Part shown: positions 43,153-52,770 of the stretch, piece after piece
Layout: every line of letters starts with the position of its first letter
How positions within the stretch are numbered: the first letter of the stretch is position 1
DNA from: F1-120-MAGs118 sp013360535
GTDB taxonomy: Bacteria; Planctomycetota; UBA1135; GCA-002686595
Direction of reading: 5' to 3'
DNA: 64,000 nt
NCBI GenBank assembly: GCA_026647215.1
Contig: JAPKHC010000041.1
Span: forward strand, 1 to 64,000
Notes under the pieces: generated by a model
Databases searched by the model: none
The model's input: the letters and a program-made list of their open reading frames with translations, nothing else
Told to the model about the DNA's origin: nothing
Position numbers and translations under genes: made by a program

Positions 43153-44499
43153 ATGTTCCAGCGCGCCTCCTTGGGGTTGGGTTTGGTCACTGCACTTGCC
43201 TTCGGCGCGCAGCAAGCGCGCACGTTCGGCGTCGGGCATGCGTTCGAAGGCCTGCCGGTCTCGGCGGAGCCCGCGCCGATGTACGCGAGCGACGCGAAAC
43301 ATCCGCTGAACGAGCTGCACGCACTGCTGTTCCTCGCCGAGCGCCTGCCGACCGAAGTCGGCGCGAGCCTGCCGGAGGAGCGCGCGAAGGAAGGGCTCGC
43401 CGATGCGGAGTTCTTCACCGGCAAGTGGTACTTCCGCAACCGGCGCGGGCCCGAGATCACCGAGGCCGATCGACGGCTGTTCGGTGGTGACGTGCGCGTG
43501 TCGCCGGTCGAGCGATTGGAGGGTGAGCGGGCCGCGAGGCTGCGCGAGCTGCTGGCCAAGCTCGCGACGCGCGAGCAGGTCGCGGGCATCGCGGAGCTGC
43601 GCACGCCGCTGGCGCGGGCGCTGCTGCAGTGGGACCTGCTCTCGGTGTGGTGGCGCATCGAGCGCAACGGACTCGAGGGAGGCACACTCGCGGCGGAGGA
43701 GGCGACGTTGCTCGCGATGGCGCGCTCGATCCACGCGCTCGCGCTCGACAAGGCGGAGATCGTGGCGCTCGAGAGCGGTGTCGCCGCGCTGCCGCCGACG
43801 GGGGATGGGACGGATCGCGCGAAGCCCTACGTCCCCGCCGGACTGCTCGCCGGGCCACAAGGTGCGTGGGTGGAGGTCGCGCGCGAGGCGAAGGAGCTCT
43901 TCCACGCGCGCAACTCGCTGCGCACGGCGCGTGTGCTCGTGCGCGCCGAAAGTGCCGAAGCTACGCGCAAGCTGGTCGAGCTGTCGGCCAAGGCCACCGA
44001 CGAGGAGTCGACGCCGAAACTGCAGATCGGCACGGAGGCGGCGCTCGTGCTGAACCTCGTGCTGGTCGACTCCGAGCTCGCGGCGGTCGCGTCGCCGGTC
44101 GTCAGCGAGGTGCGCGTGCGGCGCGTGAGCGGTCCCGCGGAGCTGCGGCCCGACAACGGCAGCTCGCGCGACGGCTGGAGCCACTGGATCTACATGCTGT
44201 CGCGCCCGGGCGCGTTGCTCGCGAGCGGCGAGCGCTTCCGTTTCGTGCCCGACACCGCGCAGGGCCTGTTCCTCGAGTACGGGACGCCGAAGTACACGAC
44301 CTACCACGCGCAGTGCGCGCTCTGCCATCGCCGCACCAACTCCGGCGGGCAGGATCCGGACGGCATCCGCGCGCTGGGGCGCTACGGGCATCCGTCCGTG
44401 GAGAGCGATCCGAACGCGCGGGCGCGGCTCGCCGAGGCGCAGTTCGCCGAGATCCTCGCGCAGCTGCGAGTGCGGCTCGGTCTCGTCGAGACGAAGTGA
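43153..44499 (+). CDS. Secreted protein with C-terminal single heme c motif
   Basis: 448 aa; N-terminal signal-like segment (LGLGLVTALAFGAQQA). No family is recognised for the body. Near the C-terminus TYHAQCALCHRRTNSGGQDP contains a single CxxCH heme c site (C388-H392), with GRYGHP possibly supplying the Met/His side. Probably a periplasmic mono-heme cytochrome-like protein. The short palindromic 5' region (43046-43152) shows no regulator site. Function unknown. Confidence 0.75.
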   Translation: MFQRASLGLGLVTALAFGAQQARTFGVGHAFEGLPVSAEPAPMYASDAKHPLNELHALLFLAERLPTEVGASLPEERAKEGLADAEFFTGKWYFRNRRGPEITEADRRLFGGDVRVSPVERLEGERAARLRELLAKLATREQVAGIAELRTPLARALLQWDLLSVWWRIERNGLEGGTLAAEEATLLAMARSIHALALDKAEIVALESGVAALPPTGDGTDRAKPYVPAGLLAGPQGAWVEVAREAKELFHARNSLRTARVLVRAESAEATRKLVELSAKATDEESTPKLQIGTEAALVLNLVLVDSELAAVASPVVSEVRVRRVSGPAELRPDNGSSRDGWSHWIYMLSRPGALLASGERFRFVPDTAQGLFLEYGTPKYTTYHAQCALCHRRTNSGGQDPDGIRALGRYGHPSVESDPNARARLAEAQFAEILAQLRVRLGLVETK

Positions 44500-44506
44500 C
44501 GCGCGC

Positions 44507-46183
44507 TCAGTAGCCGATCGCGCAGCCGTCCTTGCGGCTCTCGGAGGCACCGATGTACACGCCGCGCGCGCGGTCCCACAGGATCGCCTGATACCCGCCG
44601 AAGTCGCCGACGTTCGTGCCGACCGAGTGGCCGCGTTGCACGAGCTCGCGCAGCGTTTCCTGCGGATAACCCGACTCGAGGAACACGCGTCCGCCGTCGC
44701 TCATGCGCTCGCCCGTCGGCTCCGACGAGCCGTCGTGCAGGATGCGCGGGGCGTCGCCGGCCTCCTGCAGGTTCATCTGGAAGTCGATCAGGTTCAGCAC
44801 GATCTGCACATGGCCCTGCGGCTGCGTCGCGCCGCCCATCACGCCGAAGCTCAGGTACGGCTCGCCGTCCTTCGTGACGAAGGCGGGGATGATCGTGTGG
44901 AACGGGCGCTTGCGCGGTGCATAGGAATTGGCGCGGCCGGGCGTGAGGTCGAACAGCTCGCCGCGGTCCTGCAGGATGAAGCCGAGCTCGCCGGGAGTCA
45001 TGCCGGAGCCCATGCCGCGGTAGTTGCTCTGGATGAGCGAGACCATCATCCCGCTCGAGTCCGCGGTGGTGAGGTAGATCGTGTCGCCTTCGTCCGCAGC
45101 GGGATTTCCGACGGGAAAACTGCGGGCCGCACGCTCGCCGATCAGCTTGCGGCGCTCGGCGGCGTAACGCTCCGAGATCAGGTCGTCGACCTTCACCGTC
45201 ATCGCGTCGAGGTCGGCGTACAGCGCCGCGCGGTCCTCGAAAGCGAGCTTCTTCGCCTCGACGAAACGGTGCACGTGCTGTGTCGAGCCAAAACCCGCAG
45301 CCGCCATGTCGTAGCCCTCGAGGATGCCGAGCATCTGCAGCGCCGCGATGCCCTGGCCGTTCGGCGGAAGCTCCCACACGTCGTAGCCGCGGTAATTCAG
45401 GCTCACCGGCGCGATCCACTCGCCCGTGTGCGCCGCCATGTCCTCGGCCGTGAGGAAGCCGCCCTGCGCCTTCATGTAGGTCTCGATCTCGCGCGCGACG
45501 CGGCCCTGGTAGAACGCGTCACGGCCTTCTTTCGCGAGCAATTCGAGCGTGTTCGCAAGGCGCGGGTTGCTGAACACGTCACCCTTCTGCGGCGCGCGCC
45601 CGCCCGGCAGGAACGTCTCGGCGAATCCGGGGAACTGCTTCAGCGTGTTGGCGCTGCGGCCCCAGTAGTACGCGACGAGCTCCGTCACCGGCGCACCCTC
45701 GCGCGCGTGCGCGATCGCGGGCGCGAGCACCTGCGCCATCGGCAACTTGCCGAAGCGCGCGTGCAACGCGAACCAGCCGTCGACGCAACCGGGCACCGAA
45801 ACCGGAAGCGGTCCGAGCGCCGGAATGCGCTTGAGCCCGCGGCGCGCGAACTCTTCGGCCGTCAACGTCGCCGGCGAGCGCCCGCTGCCGTTGTAGCCGG
45901 CGAGCTTGCGCTCTTTCGGATCCCACACGATCGCGTACAGGTCGCCGCCGAGTCCGCAACCCGTCGGTTCGAGCAGCGCCTGCACCGCGTTGGCGGCGAT
46001 CGCCGCGTCGACCGCGCTTCCGCCGGCCTTCAGCGTGTCGATCGCCGCGAGCGACGCGAGCGGGATGCTCGTCGCCGCCATGCCGTGGCGCGCGATCACC
46101 TCGGAACGGGTGGCGAAGGGCTTGCCGGTGATGCGGTCGCCGGGGAGCAACGTCAACGTGGCCGCGAGGAGCGTGGTGATCAT
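44507..46183 (-). CDS. ggt: Gamma-glutamyltransferase (gamma-glutamyltranspeptidase)
   Basis: 558 aa with short signal peptide (LLAATLTLL). Family landmarks: MAATSIPLASLAAIDTLKAG with GGSAVDAAIAANAVQALLEP, TGCGLGGDLYAIVWD, and the processing site before TTADSSG (Thr at about 370), the N-terminal nucleophile of the small subunit after self-cleavage. MVSLIQSNYRGMGSGM and LSFGVMGGATQPQGHVQIVL complete the glutamyl pocket. It cleaves gamma-glutamyl bonds of glutathione in the periplasm. Ends GCAIGY. Confidence 0.92.
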   Translation of the reverse strand: MITTLLAATLTLLPGDRITGKPFATRSEVIARHGMAATSIPLASLAAIDTLKAGGSAVDAAIAANAVQALLEPTGCGLGGDLYAIVWDPKERKLAGYNGSGRSPATLTAEEFARRGLKRIPALGPLPVSVPGCVDGWFALHARFGKLPMAQVLAPAIAHAREGAPVTELVAYYWGRSANTLKQFPGFAETFLPGGRAPQKGDVFSNPRLANTLELLAKEGRDAFYQGRVAREIETYMKAQGGFLTAEDMAAHTGEWIAPVSLNYRGYDVWELPPNGQGIAALQMLGILEGYDMAAAGFGSTQHVHRFVEAKKLAFEDRAALYADLDAMTVKVDDLISERYAAERRKLIGERAARSFPVGNPAADEGDTIYLTTADSSGMMVSLIQSNYRGMGSGMTPGELGFILQDRGELFDLTPGRANSYAPRKRPFHTIIPAFVTKDGEPYLSFGVMGGATQPQGHVQIVLNLIDFQMNLQEAGDAPRILHDGSSEPTGERMSDGGRVFLESGYPQETLRELVQRGHSVGTNVGDFGGYQAILWDRARGVYIGASESRKDGCAIGY

Positions 46184-46251
46184 CGGCCAGAGTCTGGCAC
46201 GCGCTCGCCGTGCGCGGAATCCGTGGAACTTGAAAGCCCGAGCTTGGTTTC

Positions 46252-47850
46252 ATGGCGAGCATGCCCCTCCTGCCGTTCTTCGCGCTGTGCGCGCTCGTCC
46301 AATCCCCGCCGCCTTCGCCTCAGGGCCCCGGACCGCAAGGTGCGCCCGAGCCCAAGCGCGGCTTGCTCACCTCCACGGAACGCAGCGCCGGCGGTTGCAC
46401 GCTCTACGGCCCGTTGCGCTCGACGTCGACGTACCTCGTCGACGCGCAAGGCAAGGTCGTGCACGAGTGGAAGAGCGACTCGACGCCCGGCCAGTCGGTG
46501 TACCTGTTGCCGAGCGGCAACTTGCTGCGCTGCGAGCGCGTCGACAACGAGGTCTTCTCCGGCGGCGGCCAAGGCGGGCGCGTGCGGGAGTACGACTGGG
46601 ACAGCAAGGTCGTGTGGGAGTACGTGTGCGCCGACGACAAGAAGCTGCACCACCACGACGTCGAGCCGCTCCCCAACGGCAACGTGCTCGTGATCGCGTG
46701 GGAGCTCAAGAGCGAGGCGGAAGCGCTCGCCGCCGGCCGCAGTCCGCAGCTCTTGCACGCCAAGCAATTGTGGCCCGACATGGTGCTCGAGATCGAGCCC
46801 GTGCGGCCCGTCGGTGGCAAGGTCGTTTGGGAGTGGCACGCCTGGGATCACCTCGTGCAAGATCGCGACCCGAAGTTGCCGAACTACGGCGAAATCGCGG
46901 CGAATCCGCAGCGCATCGACGTCAACATCTCGACGCTCGAGCCCGAGCCGACGCCCGCGGAGCTCAAGGAACTCGAGGAGCTGCGCAAGCTCGGCTACGT
47001 CGGCGACGACAAGCCCGCGCAGGGCGGCGACCGCGGCGGCCCTCCGGGACGCGGCGCCGACTGGTTCCACTGCAACGCGATCGACTACAACCCCGAGCTC
47101 GACATGCTCGTGCTCAGCTCGCGCGAGCTCTCGGAGCTGTGGTTCATCGACCACTCGACGACCACCGAGCAGGCGCGCGGCTCGAGCGGCGGACGCTGGG
47201 GCCGCGGCGGCGACTTGCTGTTCCGCTGGGGCAACCCGCGCTGGTCGAAGGCCGACGGCGAGCGCACGCTCTTCTGCCAGCACGACGCGCAGTGGATCGA
47301 AGCCGGCCTGCCGGGCGCGGGCCACATCCTCGTCTTCAACAATGGCGAGCGCGAAGTGCGCGAGTTCTCGACCGCCGACGAGCTCGCGCTGACCTTCACC
47401 AAGGAGAGCCTCGCCAAGCCCTACGCGAAGGACGGTGGCGTCGCGCCCAAGCTCGTCGCCTCGTTCCGCGCGCCCGAGTACTCGAGCCACATCTCCGGCG
47501 CCCAGCGCCTCCCCAACGGCAACACGCTCGTGTGTTCCGGCGGCGCCGGCCGCGTGACCGAGTTCACTCCCGACTCCGCCGTCGCCTGGGACTTCCTCAA
47601 CCCGATCGAAGGCACCGCACCCATGGGCGGCCCCGGCGGTCGCCGCGGTCCTCCCGGCGGCGGCCCGCCCAACGGTGGCCCCCCGGGCGGCGGACGCCCC
47701 GGTGGCGACCGCCGCGGCCCTCCGGGTGGTGGCCCTCCCGGCGGCGGCCCCGGCGGTCCTGGTGACGCGCGCGCGATGTTCCGCGCCACACGCATCCCGC
47801 TCGACGACCCCCGCCTCTCCCGCCTCCAGCCCACCCCCTCCGGCGGCTGA
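46252..47850 (+). CDS. Arylsulfotransferase (ASST)-like secreted propeller protein
   Basis: 532 aa. Signal peptide-like start (LLPFFALCALVQS); ATG 46261 is an alternative. A six-bladed-propeller pattern repeats: VDAQGKVVHEWKS, YLLPSGNLLRCERV, LHHHDVEPLPNGNVLVIAWE, FHCNAIDYNPELDMLVLSSR, CQHDAQWIEAGLPGAGHILV and ISGAQRLPNGNTLVCSGGAG. This matches arylsulfotransferase family (PF14269-type) proteins, which may transfer sulfate between aryl groups, though many members are uncharacterised. The C-terminus has a Gly/Pro/Arg-rich low-complexity insert (about 460-505), perhaps a flexible linker. Confidence 0.78.
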   Translation: MASMPLLPFFALCALVQSPPPSPQGPGPQGAPEPKRGLLTSTERSAGGCTLYGPLRSTSTYLVDAQGKVVHEWKSDSTPGQSVYLLPSGNLLRCERVDNEVFSGGGQGGRVREYDWDSKVVWEYVCADDKKLHHHDVEPLPNGNVLVIAWELKSEAEALAAGRSPQLLHAKQLWPDMVLEIEPVRPVGGKVVWEWHAWDHLVQDRDPKLPNYGEIAANPQRIDVNISTLEPEPTPAELKELEELRKLGYVGDDKPAQGGDRGGPPGRGADWFHCNAIDYNPELDMLVLSSRELSELWFIDHSTTTEQARGSSGGRWGRGGDLLFRWGNPRWSKADGERTLFCQHDAQWIEAGLPGAGHILVFNNGEREVREFSTADELALTFTKESLAKPYAKDGGVAPKLVASFRAPEYSSHISGAQRLPNGNTLVCSGGAGRVTEFTPDSAVAWDFLNPIEGTAPMGGPGGRRGPPGGGPPNGGPPGGGRPGGDRRGPPGGGPPGGGPGGPGDARAMFRATRIPLDDPRLSRLQPTPSGG

Positions 47851-47948
47851 CCCCACCTCTGCGCCGGACGAGTTCGGCCGCCCTCGCTCCTTGCGCAATC
47901 GGCGCAGACGCGAATAGCCTCGCTCCGTCGTCCAGTGAAACTGGATCG

Positions 47949-49679
47949 TTGCAGCGAGATACCCGCAGGGTGGAGTCGAGCAAATTGCTGACGCGGAAAT
48001 GGATCGGAACGGGCTTGGCGGCCGGCCTGTTGCTGCTGGGATTGATTCTGTTCGTGACCCGGAGCCACGCGCCGCAGGAATCGCCTCCACTTGCTCCGCA
48101 GGCCGAACTCGCGGACGAACTCGCCACGCCGCCGTCGCCTGAGGAGCTCCCAGCGGAGCCGGAGCGGGTCGCAGTGGTCTCCGCGGAACCTGAAGAAGTG
48201 CCAGTCGAAGCGCCGCCGGCTCCACCGCCCTTCGCCGGCTGGGTGATCGAGGGGCGCGTTCGAGACGAGTCGGGCGCGAGCGTGATTGGAGCGCGGGTTT
48301 CGGCGCCTGCGCTCCCCGAGTCCCCGGTGCTCACGGACGGCGAAGGGCGCTTCGTGTTCGAGTTCCCGGAGTATGCCGCGGCCGCCCGGACGGAAAGCCT
48401 CGGTGTCCTCCACGCTTCCTTTCCCGCGACCACGGTCGCGGTTCGTCTCCCGCTCGACTTCGCTCGCAGCAGGAAGCACCACGTCGACATCGAGCTCAAA
48501 TCCGGCATCAGCGTCGAGGTCACCGTGCTCGACAGGAGGTGGAAGCCTGTGGAAGGGGCCACCGTCGTGATGCGGGAGCAGGCCGGCGACGGCGCGATCA
48601 TCTCGAATCGGTTTCGAGACGAGCGAGCTATTCGCGGGTATCTGGACCGCCTGCTGCTCAAGGCGATGGCTTGCGCGACGGCAGTCACGGACGAGCGCGG
48701 AGTCGCGCAGGTGGTGGCCCGAGCTGGAGCGCACTTCGTGATGACCTGGAAGCCGGGCTTCATGTGCGTTCGCGACATCGAGACGGTGTGGCGAGTCACG
48801 GCCGAAGAGCGCCTCTTCACCTACGTCCTCGACGATGGTTGCGGTCTGACCGGGCGAATCAAGGACGAGAACGGCCACGAAGCTCCCGGAGTTCTCATCT
48901 CTGCCTATACGTTGGACCCGGTGAAACACTCGCTGGCGGCGAGCGCGCAGTCGCAAGCCGATGGGGAGTTCGAGCTGAGCGGGCTGGGCTGCGAAGCGAC
49001 TCGTGCCAGCGTCGCGCTCTACCACGAGCACCTCGGTAGCTGGTTCGGCAGGATCGAAATGCCCTCTCCGCACGTGGAAATCACGCTGCAGTCGAATCGA
49101 CGGTTCGCACTGTCGATCGTGAGCGCGGAGGAGCACGTGCGCTGGTCCGGCAACTTGTCGGTGGACTACATGGACATCGAACGGAATGCGGCCTCCGCAG
49201 CGGGCGGCACCCCACGGTTGTTCAACTTCGAGGTCGTCGATGGACACCTGAGCTTGTCGGTGCCGGTCTACGTGACAGCCGTGAGGCTCAAGAGCCCGGG
49301 GTGGGATCCCGTCGAGCTGCAGATCGCCGATCTTCCGAAGGTTCAGGACGCGACCGTGGCCGTCGAGCTGCGCCGCGAGCGCCGCTTCGAGGTGTTGGTC
49401 GTGGACGCCGCAACGGGGCGAACGATCTCCAATTGTGACGTGGATGGCCTGAGCCTCGAGGTGGCCGCTGATGGCAGGTCGTCGACGGCTCGCTTTCGTG
49501 CGGTGCCCACGATCCAAGGTGAAGACACGGTCTTCCATTTCGTGTCGGGAGGGATCCGCAAGGGCATGGAGATTCGGATTCAGGTCAGTGCTCTCGGGAA
49601 AAAACGACACGACGTCGCGTACAAGACGCCGGGCATCGATCCTCCCGAGCGTGTCGTGGTCGAGCTGGAAGACCTTTGA
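47949..49679 (+). CDS. Membrane-anchored protein with carboxypeptidase-regulatory-like domains
   Basis: 576 aa as drawn from TTG 47949; a GTG at 47970 is equally possible because no ribosome-binding site distinguishes them. One N-terminal membrane segment (about 20-37), a Pro/Glu-rich spacer (45-95), then Ig-like domains: GWVIEGRVRDESGASVIGAR with LTDGEGRFVFEFPE, and later GCGLTGRIKDENGHEAPGVL with SQADGEFELSGLGC, both typical of carboxypeptidase-D-like regulatory repeats. Faces outside the cytoplasm. Function is unknown; it ends with a hairpin terminator downstream. Confidence 0.78.
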   Translation: MQRDTRRVESSKLLTRKWIGTGLAAGLLLLGLILFVTRSHAPQESPPLAPQAELADELATPPSPEELPAEPERVAVVSAEPEEVPVEAPPAPPPFAGWVIEGRVRDESGASVIGARVSAPALPESPVLTDGEGRFVFEFPEYAAAARTESLGVLHASFPATTVAVRLPLDFARSRKHHVDIELKSGISVEVTVLDRRWKPVEGATVVMREQAGDGAIISNRFRDERAIRGYLDRLLLKAMACATAVTDERGVAQVVARAGAHFVMTWKPGFMCVRDIETVWRVTAEERLFTYVLDDGCGLTGRIKDENGHEAPGVLISAYTLDPVKHSLAASAQSQADGEFELSGLGCEATRASVALYHEHLGSWFGRIEMPSPHVEITLQSNRRFALSIVSAEEHVRWSGNLSVDYMDIERNAASAAGGTPRLFNFEVVDGHLSLSVPVYVTAVRLKSPGWDPVELQIADLPKVQDATVAVELRRERRFEVLVVDAATGRTISNCDVDGLSLEVAADGRSSTARFRAVPTIQGEDTVFHFVSGGIRKGMEIRIQVSALGKKRHDVAYKTPGIDPPERVVVELEDL

Positions 49680-49719
49680 GAACGCACGCGTTCCATCCAC
49701 AGCTCCCGCGACAGAACGA

Positions 49720-49754
49720 CAGCGGCCGCGTCCCGGTGAGGGGCGCGGCCGCTG
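49720..49754. terminator. Bidirectional terminator hairpin between convergent genes
   Basis: Fifteen-base stem CAGCGGCCGCGTCCC / GGGGCGCGGCCGCTG (one G-U pair) with loop GGTGA, between the stops at 49679 (+) and 49778 (-). No U-run on either side. Confidence 0.6.
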
Positions 49755-49777
49755 GGCTTGGGGGCGCGGAGGTCGAG

Positions 49778-51178
49778 CTAGACGAGCGCCGGGGCGTCGC
49801 TGGGGACGGAGCGCAGCGTCGAGGCGATGGCGTGCAGGCCCCGTTCGAGCTCGACGCGCGTGCGCGGGGTCGAGAGGCAGACGCGGACGGCGTGCGGGGC
49901 GGCGCCGCGGCCGACGACGAAGGCTTCAGAGCTCGAGATCGCGGCGCCGGCGGCGCGGGCGCGGGCGACGAAGTCGTTGGCGCGCCAGGGTTCCGGCAGC
50001 GGGAGCCACAGGTGGCAGCCGTCGCGGCGCGAGGGGGTCTCGATCGGGCCGAGGATGCGGCGCGCGATGTCTTGGCGGGCCTTGGCCTCGGCACGCTTCT
50101 CGACGACGCAGCGGGCGGCGACGCCGCTCTCGATCCAGCGGGCGCCGATCTCGGTGATCAGGGGCGCGGCGGTCCAGCCGATGGCGGTGACGCTGGCGAC
50201 GGCGCGCTCGAGCACGTCGGTCGGGTCGGTCGGCGGCAGGAAGAAGCCGACGCGCAGGCCCGAGGTGACGCTCTTGGAGAGGCTCGTGAAGTAGTAGGTG
50301 CGTTCGGGCGCGAGCGCCGCGAGGGTCGGGATGTTCTCGGCGTCGACGAAGCCGTAGGTGTCGTCCTCGACCAGCGCGACGTCGTGGCGGCGCGCGATCT
50401 CGACGATGGCCTCGCGGCGCGCGAGCGGCATGGTGACCGCGGTCGGGTTCTGCGAGGTCGGCTGGATGTAGAGCGCGCGGACTTCCTTGCTCTCGCAAGC
50501 GGCCTCGAAGGACTCGGGCACGAGGCCTTCGTCGTCGATGGCGACCGGCTGCAGGCGCTGGCCGAGCAGGCGCGTCAGCGGCTTGAGGCCGGTGTAGGTG
50601 AGCGCCTCGGCGAGGATGACATCGCCGGGCTGGGCGCAGGTCGCGAGCGCGACGGCGAGCGCGTGCTGGGCGCCACCGGCGACGATGATGCGGTCGGGAT
50701 CGGCGGTGATGCCGCGAAGGCCGAGCCACTTGGCGCCGGCGGCGCGGTGGGAGGGCAGGCCCTGGAGGTGGTAGCCCGTGAACAGGCCGTCGGTCTCGAG
50801 CTTCTGGGCGATGTCGCGCAGGAGCGCCGCACGCTCGGCCTGGCTCGGTCCCCCGGCGGGCAGGTTGAAGGCGAGGTCGACCAGGCCCTCGGGCACGCTC
50901 TCAGGGGGAGGCGTCGTCAGCATGCCGCGGGCGGCCGGGTGGCGGACGAAGCTCCCGCGGCCGACCTCGCCGTCGATCAGGCCCCGGCGGGCGGCCTCGG
51001 CGTAGGCGCGCGTGATCGTGCCGACGTTGACCTGCAGGGTGCGGGCGAGCTCCCGGTGCGTGGGGAGCCGCGTCCCGGGCGGCAGGACACCGGTTTCGAT
51101 GTCCCGGTAGAGGGCCGTGGCGATCGTGACATACAGCGGTTCGTCGCTGCGGGTGAGTTCGGGCTTCCAGCTTGTCAT
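49778..51178 (-). CDS. pdxR: MocR/GntR-family regulator with aminotransferase domain (PdxR-like)
   Basis: 466 aa from ATG 51178; a GTG at 51205 would add nine. An N-terminal GntR winged helix (PLYVTIATALYRDIETGVLP, THRELARTLQVNVGTITRAY) is joined to a fold-type I aminotransferase domain: GGAQHALAVALATCAQPGD, PTSQNPTAVTM, EDDTYGFVD and the PLP lysine in TSLSKSVTSGLR (about 302). In PdxR proteins PLP binding switches control of pdxST. Divergent from pdxS across 117 bp. Symbol is inferred from that context. Confidence 0.88.
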   Translation of the reverse strand: MTSWKPELTRSDEPLYVTIATALYRDIETGVLPPGTRLPTHRELARTLQVNVGTITRAYAEAARRGLIDGEVGRGSFVRHPAARGMLTTPPPESVPEGLVDLAFNLPAGGPSQAERAALLRDIAQKLETDGLFTGYHLQGLPSHRAAGAKWLGLRGITADPDRIIVAGGAQHALAVALATCAQPGDVILAEALTYTGLKPLTRLLGQRLQPVAIDDEGLVPESFEAACESKEVRALYIQPTSQNPTAVTMPLARREAIVEIARRHDVALVEDDTYGFVDAENIPTLAALAPERTYYFTSLSKSVTSGLRVGFFLPPTDPTDVLERAVASVTAIGWTAAPLITEIGARWIESGVAARCVVEKRAEAKARQDIARRILGPIETPSRRDGCHLWLPLPEPWRANDFVARARAAGAAISSSEAFVVGRGAAPHAVRVCLSTPRTRVELERGLHAIASTLRSVPSDAPALV

Positions 51179-51203
51179 GGTTACATCTCGCTTGTTGCGC
51201 GCC

Positions 51204-51274
51204 ACAAGTTACCACCTAGGATCGCACAAGTCGGCCACATGGCTCGATTGTCACGCTATTCATACAGAATTGTC
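51204..51274. promoter_or_regulatory. 22-bp-spaced direct repeats, putative PdxR operators
   Basis: Two pairs of short direct repeats in the pdxR-pdxS intergenic region: ACAAGT at 51204 and 51226, and ATTGTC at 51247 and 51269. Each pair is spaced by exactly 22 bp, two helical turns. MocR regulators usually bind direct repeats with about this spacing. The complement of the first pair (ACTTGTGG-like) resembles the second. Binding is inferred. Confidence 0.5.
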
Positions 51275-51295
51275 CGGTCCAGAACGGAGACAGGC

Positions 51296-52189
51296 ATGGA
51301 AGCACGCGCCACGCAGTCAGGGGACGAAGTCAAGGTCGGGTTGGCCCGGATGCTCGCCGGGGGCGTCATCATGGACGTCACCGACGCCGAGCAGGCCCGC
51401 ATCGCGGAGGCGGCGGGGGCCTCGGCGGTCATGGCGCTCGAGCGTGTGCCGAGCGACATCCGCAAGGAAGGCGGCGTCGCCCGCATGGCGGCGATCGAGA
51501 AGGTGCTCGAGATCCAGCGGGTCGTCACGATCCCGGTCATGGCCAAGGCCCGCATCGGGCACTTTGTCGAGGCGCGCGTGCTGCAGGAGCTGGGCGTCGA
51601 CTTCATCGACGAGAGCGAGGTCCTGACGCCGGCCGACAGTGAGCACCACATCGAGAAGCGCCAGTTCAAGGTGCCGTTCGTGTGTGGCGCGACGTGCCTC
51701 GCGGAAGCGCTCCGCCGCATCGGCGAAGGCGCCGCGATGATCCGCACCAAGGGTGAGGCGGGCACCGGCGACATCGTCGAGGCCGTGCGCCACCTGCGCC
51801 TCGTGCAGCGCGAGCTGCGCGCCGTCGTGCAGGCGCCGCGCGAGGAGCTGATGGCGATGGCGAAGGAGCTGCGCGCGCCGTACGAGCAAGTCTTGCGCGT
51901 GCACGAGCTCGGCCGCCTCCCCGTGCCGAACTTCGCGGCCGGTGGCGTCGCGACTCCGGCCGACGCGGCGCTGGTGATGGCGCTCGGCGCCGAGGCGGTG
52001 TTCGTCGGCTCCGGCATCTTCAAGTCGGACGACCCGGCGCGAACGGCGGCGGCGATCGTCAAGGCGACCGCGCGCTGGAGCGAGCCGGGCATCGTGGCCG
52101 AGGCCTGCCGCGAGGCGGGCGCGCCGATGCGCGGCCTGCAGGCGGCGTCGATCGGTGCGGAAGAGCGGCTCGCGACGCGAGGCTGGTGA
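51296..52189 (+). CDS. pdxS: Pyridoxal 5'-phosphate synthase subunit PdxS
   Basis: 297 aa, a normal length. Highly conserved (beta/alpha)8 PdxS sequence: GGVIMDVTDAEQARIAEAAG, ALERVPSDIRKEGGVARM, PVMAKARIGHFVEARVLQEL, DFIDESEVLTPADSEHHIEK, MIRTKGEAGTGDIVEAVRH and PVPNFAAGGVATPADAALVM. It condenses ribose 5-phosphate, glyceraldehyde 3-phosphate and ammonia into PLP; ammonia comes from PdxT. Followed by pdxT with a TGATG overlap. Marks the DXP-independent vitamin B6 pathway. Confidence 0.97.
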   Translation: MEARATQSGDEVKVGLARMLAGGVIMDVTDAEQARIAEAAGASAVMALERVPSDIRKEGGVARMAAIEKVLEIQRVVTIPVMAKARIGHFVEARVLQELGVDFIDESEVLTPADSEHHIEKRQFKVPFVCGATCLAEALRRIGEGAAMIRTKGEAGTGDIVEAVRHLRLVQRELRAVVQAPREELMAMAKELRAPYEQVLRVHELGRLPVPNFAAGGVATPADAALVMALGAEAVFVGSGIFKSDDPARTAAAIVKATARWSEPGIVAEACREAGAPMRGLQAASIGAEERLATRGW

Positions 52190-52770
52190 TGCAGGCGGGC
52201 GTGCTCGCGCTGCAAGGCGGTTTCGAGCCGCACGTCGCGATGCTCGCGCGCCTGGGAGTCCGGGCGCGCGAGGTCCGCAGCGTCGAGGCGTTGCGCGAGG
52301 TCACGCACCTGGTGCTGCCCGGCGGCGAGTCGACGACGCTGCACCACTTGCTGGGCTTGTTCGGGATGTGGGACGAGCTTCGTGAGCGCCACCACGCGGG
52401 CAAGCTCGCGCTGTTCGGCACTTGCGCGGGAGCGATCCTGCTCGGGCGCGGCGATGGCGAGCGCCCGCCGCGCCTCGAGCTGCTCGACGCCGTGCTCGCG
52501 CGCAACGCCTACGGGCGCCAGGTCGACTCGTTCACGCGCGAGCTCGACGTGCTGGGGCAGCCGATGGCCTGCACGTTCATCCGCGCGCCGCGAATCGTGT
52601 CGGTCGGGCCCGACGTGCGCGTGCTGGCGCGCCTCGGTGACGATCCGGTGCTCGTCGAGGCGAAGGGCGTGCTCGCGGCGACCTTCCACCCCGAACTCGG
52701 GCACGACCCGCGCGTGCACGAGCGTTTCCTCGCGCTCGAAACCGCTCAGTTGTCGACGCAGACGCCGTAG
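52189..52770 (+). CDS. pdxT: Glutaminase subunit of PLP synthase, PdxT
   Basis: 193 aa from ATG 52189 (an in-frame GTG one codon earlier also exists). Class I glutamine amidotransferase: AGVLALQGGFEPHVAML, LVLPGGESTTLHHLL (oxyanion strand), the nucleophile in LFGTCAGAILLG (C79) and the His-Glu pair in FHPELGHD. It hydrolyses glutamine and channels ammonia to PdxS. Shares a base overlap with the pdxS stop. Its last 25 bp overlap the 3' end of a convergent gene. Confidence 0.95.
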   Translation: MQAGVLALQGGFEPHVAMLARLGVRAREVRSVEALREVTHLVLPGGESTTLHHLLGLFGMWDELRERHHAGKLALFGTCAGAILLGRGDGERPPRLELLDAVLARNAYGRQVDSFTRELDVLGQPMACTFIRAPRIVSVGPDVRVLARLGDDPVLVEAKGVLAATFHPELGHDPRVHERFLALETAQLSTQTP

